DNA from: Pelagophyceae sp. CCMP2097
Taxonomy: Eukaryota; Sar; Pelagophyceae
DNA length: 64,000 bases
Assembly: GCA_026770575.1 (NCBI GenBank)
Contig: MU657196.1
Coordinates: forward strand, 227,892 to 291,891
Reading direction: 5' to 3'
A program made the position numbers and the translations under genes. Position 1 is the stretch's first letter. Each line of letters opens with the position of its first letter. The notes below the pieces were generated by a model. It was given only the letters and a program-made list of their open reading frames with translations. It ran no database searches and was not told where the DNA came from. This document shows, in pieces, positions 51,613 through 62,364 of the stretch.

Positions 51613-54600
51613 TCAGGACGTGTCTGCGTTTGCGATGGAGCTGACCAGGTCCTCGATGCAGGACATGGGCGGCCTGTACGGGTAGGGCAGGAATTCGCGC
51701 TGGATGACGTTGAAGGCGTACTTTTTCCGCCCCGTGTTTTTCAGACAAATGCGGATCCGCGCCCCGTGCTCGCCTACAAAGCGCAGCGTCCTTGGGTGCC
51801 GAGGATGCACTTGCACGCAAAAAAGACCCAAACGAGGCACACGCAAAACTCACGGAGCAGGTTGGCGTGTTCCAGCATGACTTTCTCTTCCGGCCCGCCC
51901 TCGGCGGCGGCCGCGGGCTGGCGGATGAGCATCGCCGTCGCCAACGTGACGGCCATGCCCGTGCGGTCCTTGCCGCTCTTGCAAAAGACGCAAAACGCGC
52001 CCGCGACGGCGCGCGTGGCGCGCTCGGCTTCGACGAGGATGAGCCAATGTTTTTCGAACGCATCGGACTTGGAACGCTCTACCGCCGCATTCAGGTGCTT
52101 CAGCCGAGCCGTCGCAGAGGCCTCGCCGAGCATGGCATCGGCGTAGCTGCGCAATCCCTCTAAAGAAGCGCGGTTCAACGAGCCCTGTATGTTTGCAGCA
52201 GTTTCAGCCACCGCCTCCTCGTCCACCGCGCGCCCGGCGTCGGAATCGTCGTCCAACTCGTCGAGGCCCTTGGCTTCGGCGTTGAGCGAGGTGCCAGAGG
52301 CGGTCCTGCCGAATCTCGGAATGACGCCTCCGAACGTCGTCGACAGCGCCGCGCGCCGATTCGCCAAAGTCTGCTTGGCATCCACACCTTGCGCGAAGCA
52401 AATGGGCACGATGCGCAGCGGAGTTTGCAGCAGCGCCGGCGGCAAAGCGTCGGCGACCCACTTTGGGATTCGAATACCCACGACCGCCGCCGCCGCAGGG
52501 TCCACCGACGCAGACCGCTGCCGCGGCGTCTGCGGCTCGGGCGCCTCGACGTAGAGGCGGATCGTGTAGCGCCGGAGAGCGGCGATGCCCGCGGCAGCGT
52601 CTTCTAGCATGGCGAGTTCCGACCCCGCCGTGGAGATGAGAGCCTCAAACACAACTAAGACACCGAGCTGCAGCCACTTCTCCAGCACGGCCACGCCGCC
52701 GCGGCGCTGGACGTGGCCGATCAGCGTGGCGCGGATGCCGTTGGCCGCAATCGCCAGAGCTTGCGCGACGACGAGGATCTTGCGGACGCCGCACGTGGCG
52801 GCGCGCGCCTCCCACGCGCGCGCCGCGGCGCCGAGGGCCCGCGCAGCCGCGGGCGCGCGCACGGGCGCGCCGAGCAAGTCGTCGCGCCGCCGCCGGATCT
52901 GGGCGGCGATGTCGAGGAGTTCTGATTCCAGCCGGCGGACCTAGAGGCCGGGCGTGAAACGGCGCGTCAGTGATCCCGGGCATAAAACGGCGCGTCAGTG
53001 ATCCCGGGCATGAAACGGCGCGTCAGTGATCCCGGGCATGAAACGGCGCGTCAGTGATCCCGGGCATGAAACGGCGCGTCAGTGATATCTAATTTTGCCA
53101 AGAATCGGTCCGTCAGTGATATCAAATTTTGCCAAGAATCGGTCCGTCAAAGGGCCTCCGTGGTCGGTCCAAGGGCCTCAAACAGGGAGTCTCGGCCGGT
53201 GCCCCGCCGTCTCAGAGGAGAGCCCGCTTTCGGAAGAGCTTCCGGAACTCGGACGCCGCTTCCGCACGCCGCCGCGCTGCGCGCCCAGCGTCGCGGCCAC
53301 CGTCGGGGCGCCGGAGGTGACGCCGCACCAGAGGTCCCAGTCCTCGGGCCCGGCGGCGGCGCCGGCGCGGCGCGTGGCCTCGAAGAGGTGCACGTGCAAG
53401 TTTGTCGGCGTCGCCGCAACATCTAAGTTGGCTTTGTCCTTTGAGGGTTTGAACCCCGACTTGTTCGCCTCTGATGCCGAATTGGCCTCGTCGACAAACT
53501 TGCGCAGGCGCATGCCGTCTCGAGCGAGAGCTTTGGCGTGCGCGCGGAGCCAGCCAATGTCGTGCAATTGCAAGTCGACGTCTTGCTTCGGATCGTGCCC
53601 CTCTGCTTTCTCAAAATTGCAAGTCGACGTCTCTGCTTGCTCAAAGCCGCCGACGCCGTCGCGCGCCGTCTCCGCGATCTGGCGCGCCGAGCCGTCTGCG
53701 GCGACGAGCTTGGCCGCGACGGGGTCGACTTTGATGTGGGCTACTTCGAGCCACGAGTGCAGCTTTGACACGTCCCGCGCCGCGTTCACAGACCGCCGCT
53801 GCATCTCGTCGTCGAACGCGGCGTCGGCGCCGGCCTCGTCGCCGGGCGCCTCCAACGAAGAAACATGGAGAGCGACGAAGAGAGCGCACTGGAGGCCCTC
53901 GGCGTCTCCGGGCTGCACGAGCTTGACGGGCACCCACTGCGGCGTAGACATTTTCGAAGCTGCAGCTTCAAAGGGCGGGAGCGGTAAGCGGACGGTGCCG
54001 AGCTTGACGGCCGCGATGCCTTCCGCGACTGAGTAGCGTTCGTCCATCACATCCACCAAGATAAAGCTCGCCGCCGCTTCGTCCCGCCGCACATAAAACT
54101 CCAGCAAAGGGCACGTCGAGGCGGACTCGGGCCCGATGAGGCGAGACGTCGGGGCGTTTGCCATAAATTCCGTCGAAGGTTTGGCGTGCGCGCAAAACCC
54201 GGCGGCCCGCGCGTTGGCGCCCCAAGACGGCGACTCCGTGGCGTACTCAGTGTTCGTCCGGCCCAGCGGCACGGCAAAGGCGCGCCGTGGGGAGTGCAAC
54301 GCCGCGGAAGCGAACGGGGACGGACAGGAGGAATCGCCGCCGTCGTCCATGCCCAGCCGGGGCACCTCGCCGTCGCGCAGCCGCTGCGCGAGGCCGCGCA
54401 TGGTGCGCCAAGAAGATCCGACGGCGGACCCCACGGCGGAAAAGGATCTCTTCGGTACATTGCCAGAGGCGTCTAAGCGTGTGAGGCCTCGAGCGCCCAG
54501 AATGGCGATGCGCACCCTTCGCGCGCCGTATCTCTGCGCCTCTTCGTCGTCGTCGAACGCGGCCGCATCGGCCCTGGCGCGCTCCGATCTTGCCAGCCAG

Positions 54601-55979
54601 CAGGCGGAAGCTTCGAGCATGGCGTCTGCGACTGGCGTGATAGCCGCGGCTACTAAATCGTGGACGCCCATGGGCTCAACAACGCATTCGAACGCAAGCT
54701 GCGGCGCCGCCAAGTCCGACCATAAAGCGTACGCCTGGCCCACGAAGGGCGCGCCGGCGTGCGTCACCGCGGCCGCGATCTTAGAAATGCGCGGAGGGCC
54801 GCCGAGGACGAGCGCTTCCAGCCACGCGCCCGCCACGTGGCCCTCAAAGAGCGCAGAGGCGCCGCCGACCTTGAGGAGCTCCATCACGGAGATGACCGCC
54901 TCGCCCACGACCTACCATGGCGTCTCGTCGGAACGTCGAAAGGAGACGCTGTCGAAACGTCGACCCCCGTCGAAAGCGCACCACGGGGTTGTGGCCGTCC
55001 GGGTGCGCGCTGAGTTTCATCGTGAGCGTCTCGAGGCCCGTCGCGTCCAGCGCCACGGTAAAGTCGGCGCCGCGCTCGGGAGGCGCGTCCTCGGCCGCGT
55101 CAGGGCCTGAGGCGGGATGTGGAAAAAAGCCACTTTCGCATTTCCGGCACCGGGCGCGCGTTTTCGTTTGATCGGGGCCTCCATCGTATTTCAATCGGCG
55201 CGCACCGTTGCAGAGGCGGAGCTCGGGCTTGGTCTCTGACTTGTAATTTACCGAGGTTTCCTCGAGGAAGTACGCGTCCGAGGCTTTTGAAGACTTGAAA
55301 CCGCCGAGCAGCCTATGCGAGGCCTCGACGCCGCCGGGAGAAACGCATTCGCTGAGGATACGCACCCGGACCGCTTTTCCGTGAGGACAACGCCGCGGAG
55401 CCGGAAGCCCACCCAGAGCTGCTGCGGCTCCGGCTCCTGCGCCGCCGGCTCCTCCGCAACCGCCGGGCCTTCGTCCGGCGGCACGGGCGGCGACGCCGCG
55501 TCGTCTCCGGTGGCGGTGGCGTCGTCATCGAGGACCTCGTCGTCGAGGACCTCGGGGTCGTCGAGGACCTCGTCCTCGAAGAGTTCGTCTCCAGCGTCCG
55601 TCGCCGCAGCCGCGCCAATGGGCGCCGCGGCCGCGGCGGGCGCGCTCGGCGCGGCCGGCGGCTCGTCGACGTCGGACGCGGCCGCGTCGACCGGCGCGGG
55701 CGCGGGCGCCGCCGCCCTGGCGTCGGCGTCGGCGTCTTCCTCGGCCTCGTCCGGGTCCTCCGAAAGGAATTCGTCGAGCATCCTTTCCAAAAAGCCACCC
55801 CGCGGGCGCGGCGCTCTGGCGGGGCTGCGAGCCCGGGCGCTTTCGGTCACGGGGCGCGACTCCTCGGGAGGAATTCCTCGGCCGCGGCTGAAAATCCTCG
55901 TGAAATCCACAGGTTGATTTCGGCGATTTCGAGACTGGTGCAGTGTCCGAGGAGCGCGTAGGAAGTCGCGAAAGGTCAT
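51613..55979 (-). CDS. INPP4-type inositol-polyphosphate 4-phosphatase with C2-like domain (5 exons)
   Basis: Minus strand exons 55979-55366, 55312-54982, 54911-53268, 52940-51854 and 51773-51613; introns of 53, 70, 327 and 80 nt all keep phase. The N-terminus is basic, then a long acidic Ala/Pro/Asp/Glu linker; a C2-like region follows (LWVGFRLRGVVLTEKRSG, SKASDAYFLEETSVNYKSET). Exon 3 has a second C2-like portion (VRIAILGARGLTRLDA, ASFILVDVMDERYSV) and the family block TNLHVHLFEATRR. Exon 4 has the phosphatase P-loop FCVFCKSGKDRTGMAV (Cys-x5-Arg, as CKSGKDRT) and exon 5 the hallmark NTGRKKYAFNVIQREFLP. INPP4 enzymes remove the 4-phosphate of PI(3,4)P2, tuning phosphoinositide signalling at membranes. 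Intron 3 is filled with a minisatellite. Confidence 0.88.
52951..53180. repeat. Composite minisatellite inside intron 3 of the INPP4-like gene
   Basis: Five copies of a 28-bp unit (gaaacggcgcgtcagtgatc plus ccgggcat) start at 52954, 52982, 53010, 53038 and 53066. The last runs into two copies of a different 34-bp unit (agtgatatcnaattttgcca plus agaatcggtccgtc) at 53081 and 53115, which shares the cgtcagtgat core. A final pair of aagggcctc motifs follows. The array makes this intron much longer than its neighbours. Confidence 0.93.
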
Positions 55980-58900
55980 GAAGCCCGCCGCCTTTGGCGC
56001 CGGCGCCGCCGCGGCGCTGGGCCTCGCCGCGTTTTTCGTGCGGTACCTGCTGCAGCGCAGGTGCGTGCGGCCTCGGTGTGGCAGCCTCGCGGCGGGAGAT
56101 GGCGCCTCGCGGGGTCTGCGCCTCGCCGGAAGAGGCGCCGTCCGTCGAGTATGGGCATCGCGGTGGATCCCAGCAGCACGCTGGTCCGCCGTCGTCGTTG
56201 ATTGCTTCGGTCTGTGGCCGCTCCGGCGCTTCCCGCAGGGTCCTTTGGCCGCTCCAGCGCTTTCCGCAGGCGCGACGTGTGGCAAAGGATGCTGGACCGC
56301 GCTTTGCCAGCCATCGTGGTCATCAAGGTCAATTACGTGAAGCCCTTTGACGGCGACCAGGCCGGGTCATCACACGCGACGGGCTTTGTGGTCAGTGTCC
56401 CGGAGGACGGGCAGACCCGCGCCGCGAGGGCGTTGCCGTCGAGCGCCGCACGCGGCGCGGCTAGGTCGACGCCGAGCGCGGCATCATCTTGACGAACCGG
56501 CACGTGCTCGGGTGCGGGCCGGTTCGCGCGGAAGCCACGTTTGCAAACAAAGAAGAAATTTCACTGACGCCGCTCTACCGAGACCCCGTGCGTCGATCGC
56601 CAGCCTCTCGTATGCGGCGCCTCTCGAGAGACGCGCGGGTGCCTTCTCGAGAGACGGCCGCCTCTTGAGAACGGCAGTGAGGCCGGGTCCCCAGACACCG
56701 AATTTTAGAAAGAGGCCGGGTCCCCCTCGCAGGTGCACGATTTCGCGTTTTTCCATTTTGACGCCTCGGAACTGCAGTACGCTCCATCTATCTCCGAAAT
56801 CCAACTGGCGCCGACTGCGGCGAAAGTCGGCCTGGAGATCCGCGTCGTGGGGAATGATGCTGGAGAGAAGGTGAGCATCCTCAGCGGCACGCTCGCCAGA
56901 CTCGACCGCAACGCGCCGCACTACCAGAGCGATGGGTACAACGACTTCAACACGCGCGCGGCCGCGTCGGGGATCTGACATCGAGGACGGCCGCCGCAAG
57001 AACGAGTCCGGAGCGGCATCGTAGAGGAGTCGCCGGGGGAGACGCTCGTGGCCGTCTCGCGCAAAGGATGGTTGTCGTAGAACGGCGTACAACGCAGGTT
57101 TTACTACTGCGCTGCTTCCAATACCTCCGGCGGGTCGTCCGGCTCGCCCGTCCTCGACGCCGGCGGCCGCGCCGTGGCGCTCAACGCCGGGGGGTCGAGC
57201 AACTCGTCGGCGTCGTACTACCTGCCCTTGCACGCGGTGGTGCGTCGACGGCGCCGAGGGTCGCCAAACCTGGACCGTCGCGCGTCTTGCGACTCCAGAG
57301 TCGTGAGCGGCTCGATGCGCGCCAGGACACGAGAATCGTACGCAGCAAGCGTGCGAGTGCCTTTCGACCGTCACGCCGCAGGTGCGCGCTCTGGCGGCGC
57401 TCCGTGGTTCTGCGCAGCTACCGCCGCGCCTTCCAAATGAAGACGCCGCGGCCAAAGAAGACGGTGCCCCTCCGGCGATCCCGCGCGGCACGCTTCGCGT
57501 GGTCTGGCGGCACAACACGTGCGACGAGATGCGCCGCCTCGCGCTGCCTCCCGCCGTGGAAGCAGATTTGAGGAGGCACCACGTCAAGCAGTCGGGCTCC
57601 GACAATTCCGCAGGGCTCTTGGTCTGCGACCAGGTCGTGCGCGGCGGCACGGGCGAACAGCACGGGCTGGAGGTGGGCGACATCCTCGTGACCTTGGAGA
57701 CTTTTCAGAAGGGGATTATAGACTTTCCGGACTTTGACGAGGTCGAGGCCGCCCTCGACGCGGCGGTTTCGACGGTGGCCGGACGGACCGGCGCATCGGC
57801 GGCCGGCACGTGCGCGCTCGTCGTGCGGCGGGGCGGCGACGTGCTGCGCTTTGACGGCGTGGGCGTGGAAGACCTGCACAATCTCAACCCGCGGGCCCTC
57901 GTCGAGTTCGGCGGCGGCATCGTCGACTGGCCGCGTCGGAGATTCGCGGATCTGGGTTTCGACTGGCATTGGGAGGACGTGATTGGCACCGGATCTGCCT
58001 GGATTTCGACTGGCATTTGGACGACGATGATTAGGTGCACGAGATTTCGTACAACACGGCTCGCAACGGCAACTTATGCATGGCTTCCGGCGTCTACGTC
58101 GCCTCCGCGGGCTTCGTCATGGACGCCGCGGGCGTGCCCGCGCACGCCGTGATCACACAACTTGGCGGCGAACCGACGCCGGACCTGGACGCGTTCGAGC
58201 GCGCCGCTTCGAAACTGCAAGACGGGGGAAGAGCCACTCTACGCTTCTTCGCCATCGGCGACCAGTTCAACGAACAAGTCGCGCTGCTGCGGGTGAATTG
58301 GCGATGGTTTCCTTTGAAGAAGTGGGCGAGGCAGGACCCTTCTTTACAACGCGTCCTCGCAGGTGAATTGGCGATGGTTTTCTTTGAAGAAGTGGACGAG
58401 GCAGGACCCTTCTTTACAACTCGTCCTCGCAAAGTCCGCAGACGGGACCAACGACGCGCGCTTCCGCGCATGCTGGACCGTGAGTATCTTGTGCCGCTCT
58501 CGAGGTCGCCTGCAGGACTCTCATTGGAGCCACCGTCGGACGCGGCAAAACTTCACGGCAGCCTTTAGGCGTCTGCGAGTGCTCAATGCGCCCCACCCCG
58601 CGCGGCTGTGGCGATTGCGCCGGCGCGCGCGATGTTCCAGCGGTCGGGCGCGTCGGCGGCGGCGGACGCCGCGGTTTCATCGTTGTGCAAGGTCTGTCTT
58701 CGCTTGCAGCGGTCGGACCTGAAAAGTGGACGCTGCGTAGGTCTCGTTCGACGTGCTGCACGCCATCGACGGCGTCCACGACTGGCACTTTGTCGGCGCC
58801 GGCGTCGTCGTCGACGCCGAGCGAGGTGCGCGGAGGCGTCTTTCTGAAATATTTCGGGCCACATTTTCACGCTAGGCCTCGTCGCGGTGGACCGGAACAC

Positions 58901-60609
58901 GGTGGTGACTTCTCTTGGCGAGTGCGCGGTGACTTTTGCGGCGGCGGTGGAATTGCCCGCGAAGTTGGTCTTTTGCCATCCGACGCACAACTTTGCACTC
59001 GTGCAATACGACGCTTCCGCTTTCGAGGGCGCGCAGCCGGATCAGCGGCCGACGACTGCAAAGCTGGCGGCGAGGCAACTTGTCGTTGGAGACAACTTTA
59101 CCTTTGTGGGACTGTGCAGGACAAATCCTGACCAAACCCTCGCGCAAAAAGTGACAGTCACGGAAATCAGCTGCGTGAACATCGCGCAGGCGCACGTGCC
59201 GCGGTTCCGCGCTTTAAACGAGGAGATTGCGAAATTCGACCAAGTGTTCAACAAGTCGTTGGGGGGCGTCCTCGTGGACGCCGAGGGGTTCATATGCGCC
59301 ACTTGGTCGTGTTACTCCTTTTACAGCTGGGCAGACGAGAAGAACTACGAGGCCTTCCACGCCTGCGACGTTTCCGTCCTCAGCGACGTCTGCAAGAGTC
59401 TGCTGCAGGACCCGACGCCGACGCCCGTGATTTATTCCATCGGCTTTGGTTTGAAAAGATTGCCACTTTCTACCGCGCGCACGTCAATGCAGCTCGACGA
59501 TTCCTGGGTCGCCAAGCTGCAGGCGAGGCACGCGGATAGATCGCAGGTCCTTGCCGTGGCGCAGCTTTTGCACGATGAGCCGCTTTTGCACGATGAGCCA
59601 AGGAGCCGCGACGACGGCGAATACGAAAGCGACGAGGCCTCCGTCGCGGGCGAGGAGCGCGCGGAGCGCGACGCGGGCGCTGCGTTCCCGCGCGCGGCGC
59701 AGGACTGGGGCGACGACGGGGACAGCGACGCCGCGATCGGCGACGACGACGACGCCGCGGTCGGCGATGTAGGGTGCGAATCTACAGTCGAAAAGGCCGA
59801 GCATCCGCCGGCCGGCGCCGGCGCGCCGCGCGCGCGGCGGTCGCGCGGGTCCGCGGGCGGGTCCGTCGTCGAGGGCGACTTGCTGCTGGCCATCGACGGC
59901 GCCACGACGGCGACGTTCCGCGACGTGGAAGAGGCCACTCGTGCAAAAGCTTCCGTGGACCTCACCATCTGGCGCGACGGCCGCGCGCGCAGCATCCGCG
60001 TGCGCACCGAGGCCATCGACGTCGGGGACTGGACGCAGCGCGTTTTGGTGTGGTGCGGTTTACTGCTGCAAGCGCCGCACCGAGCCGCGCGCGAGATGGG
60101 CGCGCCAAAGAGCGAAATCTACTGTTCGAACCAGCGCAGGCTTTGGAAACGGAGAGGCCTTTGAGCGGGCGACGACGGACGTTGAAGCCTCCCGGCAACT
60201 CCCGGCAACTCTCGATCTTTTCCTGCGTCTCGCTCCGGCGAAACCGCTGCGCTTCAGGTTCGTACTACCTCTACGGCTCGCCGGCGCACTTTTACGCCAT
60301 CAAGGCGTGCCGGTGCATCGTGGAGGTGGACGGCGTGGCGGTTTACGATTTGGATGACTTCGTCGCCGCGACGAGGCGCATCGCCGACGGCGCATCCGTC
60401 CGCCTGAAGACGTCGGACCTCCAGGGCCAGCTCGTTTCGACGACGCTGAAGACGGACTACGCCTTTTGGCCGTCGCAACAGTTTTCCTGCGACAAAGGCG
60501 ACTGGACAGTCGAAAGCTGGCCAGAGGTGCGCCCTCCCTGTCGCCTCGTTGCGACGAGGAACGAGCTCCCGACACCGCCTCGACCGCGTAGGCGCGGGAG
60601 GCCGTGTAA
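55978..60609 (+). CDS. Nma111-type DegP/HtrA serine protease with tandem protease-PDZ units (about 13 exons)
   Basis: Exons, by motif continuity: 55978-56060, 56270-56390, 56465-56587, 56733-56953, 57098-57239, 57382-57921, 58035-58292, 58363-58479, 58569-58691, 58741-58825, 58876-60123, 60258-60526, 60592-60609. The protein begins with a hydrophobic anchor ([17 protein letters not shown]), then protease unit 1: [24 protein letters not shown] (His), [10 protein letters not shown] (Asp) and SGGSSGSPV (Ser), so the triad is complete. PDZ segments follow ([21 protein letters not shown]). The second half repeats the layout in decayed form ([47 protein letters not shown] replacing SGSP), then PDZ pieces, a long acidic insert (59600-59800) and a last PDZ ([20 protein letters not shown]). 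Nma111 of yeast and its plant homologue Deg7 share exactly this design. Compartment is not clear: the N-terminal anchor is unusual for nuclear Nma111. Confidence 0.9.
58292..58431 (+). repeat. 70-bp tandem duplication in the Nma111-type gene, first copy reading as an intron
   Basis: 58292-58361 and 58362-58431 are the same 70-bp segment with three mismatches. The junction creates ...cctcgcag followed by gtgaattgg, while the first copy starts with the same gtgaattgg. Treating 58293-58362 as a GT-AG intron restores the frame (the intron is 1 mod 3) and gives [19 protein letters not shown]. Without splicing, the frame shifts and the protein would end at 58568 with sequence unlike the family. Confidence 0.9.
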
Positions 60610-60760
60610 TGTCCCATCGCGAACCATCCCGAGGAGTCGACGGCCGCCGCGCTCCGGATCTTTTCCTAGTACTCAAACCCCCTCGGTCGCCCCCAGACGC
60701 CCGCCCAGCCTCGAGAGGTCGCAATGGATTTTTTACGATTCACGGCAGCCCGCCCGCGGC

Positions 60761-61978
60761 CTACGCGTCCCAGAGCCGCGCCGTCTTGTCCTCGCTCGCC
60801 GTGACGACGCGCGTGCCGTCGTCCGAAAAGGCGCAGCAGAAGACGCAGCCGGCGTGGCCCGCGAGCGTCGCGCGCGGCGCGCCCGTCTCGGCGTCCCAGA
60901 GACGTGCCGTCTTGTCGTGGCTCGCCGTCGCGATTCGCGTGCCGTCGGGCGAGAACGCGCAGCTGTAGACGTTGTTGGTGTGGCCCTCGAGCATCGCGTG
61001 CAGCTCGCCCGTCTCCGCGTCCCAGACGCGCGCCGTTCCGTCCTTGCTCGCCGTGACGATGCGCTCGCCGTTGGGCGAGAAGGCACAGCTGTAGACGGTG
61101 CCGGCGTGGCCCGCAAGCGTCGCGCGCGGGGCGCCCGTCGCGGCGTCCCACCGCCGCGCCGTGCTGTCCCAGCTCGCCGTGACGATGCTCGTGCCGTCGG
61201 GCGAGAAGGCACAGCTCGTGACGACGCCAGTGTGGCCCTTGAGCGTCGCCTCGTGCTTTCCCGTCTCGGCGCCCCAGATGCGCGCCGTGCCGTCGGTGCC
61301 CGCCGTGACGATGCGCTTGCCATCGGGCGAGAACGCAAAGTTCGTGATAACACCCGCGTGGCCGACGAGGATGGTCAGCAAAAAGCCCGTCTTTGCGTCC
61401 CAGACACGCGCTGTCCGGTCGGTGCCCGCGGTGACGACGTGCTCGCCGGTGGGCGAGAAGGCGCAGCTGAAGACCCAGTCGGAGTGGCCCTCGAGCGTCA
61501 GGAGGAGCGCGCCCGTCTCGGCGTCCCAGACCTTGGCCGTGCCGTCCTTGCTCGCGGTGATTACGCGCGTGTTGTCGGGCGAGAAGGCGCAGTTGGTGAT
61601 GCCGTCGGCGTGGCCCGCGAGCGTGGCGTGCGGCGCGCCCGTCTCGGCATCCCAGAGCATCGCCGTGCCGTCGGTGCCCGCGGTGACGACGCGCATGCCG
61701 TTCGAGGAGAGCGCGGCGCGGAGGACGATGCCCGCGTGGCCGGCGAACGCGCCGGCGCCGGCGCGAACGCGGTCGTCCCAGATGCCCTTGCGCAGCGCTT
61801 TTTTCAGCTTGGGCGCGTCGCGGGCGACGCGCTTCGTGACGAGGAGGCCGCGCGGCTCGGCGGCGAGGCGCAGGATGTGCGCGAGCATGTCGTCGAGCTC
61901 CAGCACCTCGAGCACGGCGACGTTGCCGCGGAGCTTGACGTGCCGCGGCGCCGCGTCGACGCCATTGTCCATGGCCAT
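60761..61978 (-). CDS. F-box-like/WD40-repeat protein 1
   Basis: A single minus-strand exon of about 405 codons from ATG 61978. The first 65 residues resemble a short F-box-like helix bundle (LEVLELDDMLAHILRLAAEP, then VTKRVARDAP), followed by nine WD40 repeats of about 42 residues (for example GHADGITNCAFSPDNTRVIT, ASKDGTAKVWDAETG). WD40 propellers are protein-interaction platforms; an F-box plus WD40 would act as a substrate receptor of an SCF ubiquitin ligase, but the F-box call is tentative. The upstream in-frame extension to 62122 is less likely. It is a tandem paralogue of the next gene. Confidence 0.78.
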   Translation of the reverse strand: MAMDNGVDAAPRHVKLRGNVAVLEVLELDDMLAHILRLAAEPRGLLVTKRVARDAPKLKKALRKGIWDDRVRAGAGAFAGHAGIVLRAALSSNGMRVVTAGTDGTAMLWDAETGAPHATLAGHADGITNCAFSPDNTRVITASKDGTAKVWDAETGALLLTLEGHSDWVFSCAFSPTGEHVVTAGTDRTARVWDAKTGFLLTILVGHAGVITNFAFSPDGKRIVTAGTDGTARIWGAETGKHEATLKGHTGVVTSCAFSPDGTSIVTASWDSTARRWDAATGAPRATLAGHAGTVYSCAFSPNGERIVTASKDGTARVWDAETGELHAMLEGHTNNVYSCAFSPDGTRIATASHDKTARLWDAETGAPRATLAGHAGCVFCCAFSDDGTRVVTASEDKTARLWDA

Positions 61979-62364
61979 GATGCTTCGGAAGCCGATGATG
62001 CGGGGAAGACGACTACCTTGAGTGTATATAACTTCCAACTTCCAAATGGCGTATGGAAACTTTGTCGCAATAAGTGTCCTCGCGCAACTTTGTCGCAATA
62101 CCTCGGCGCCGCGATGAAACACGCGGGGTCGTCCGGGCCCCGGTGGCCCGCGGCACCCAAAGCACGCAGCTCCGGCCGCTTCTGCAAGATTGTCGCAATA
62201 CCTTGGGATTTGAATGGCCCTTTTGTTACCGAGATTGCGCGAGAAGCCCCCTTCTCGAGAAGACCCCTCCGTGGTGGCCGAGCCCCTGCGGGCGTTGCGG
62301 CTCCCGCTGCATCAGCCGACGCTCGTCAGCTGCAGGTCCAACCGAGTCCCGCACCCGCATCAGC

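Noticed and set aside
53095..54036. Plus-strand ORF opposite the INPP4-like gene
   Set aside because: INPP4 motifs on the minus strand join through introns; the plus ORF has no domain.
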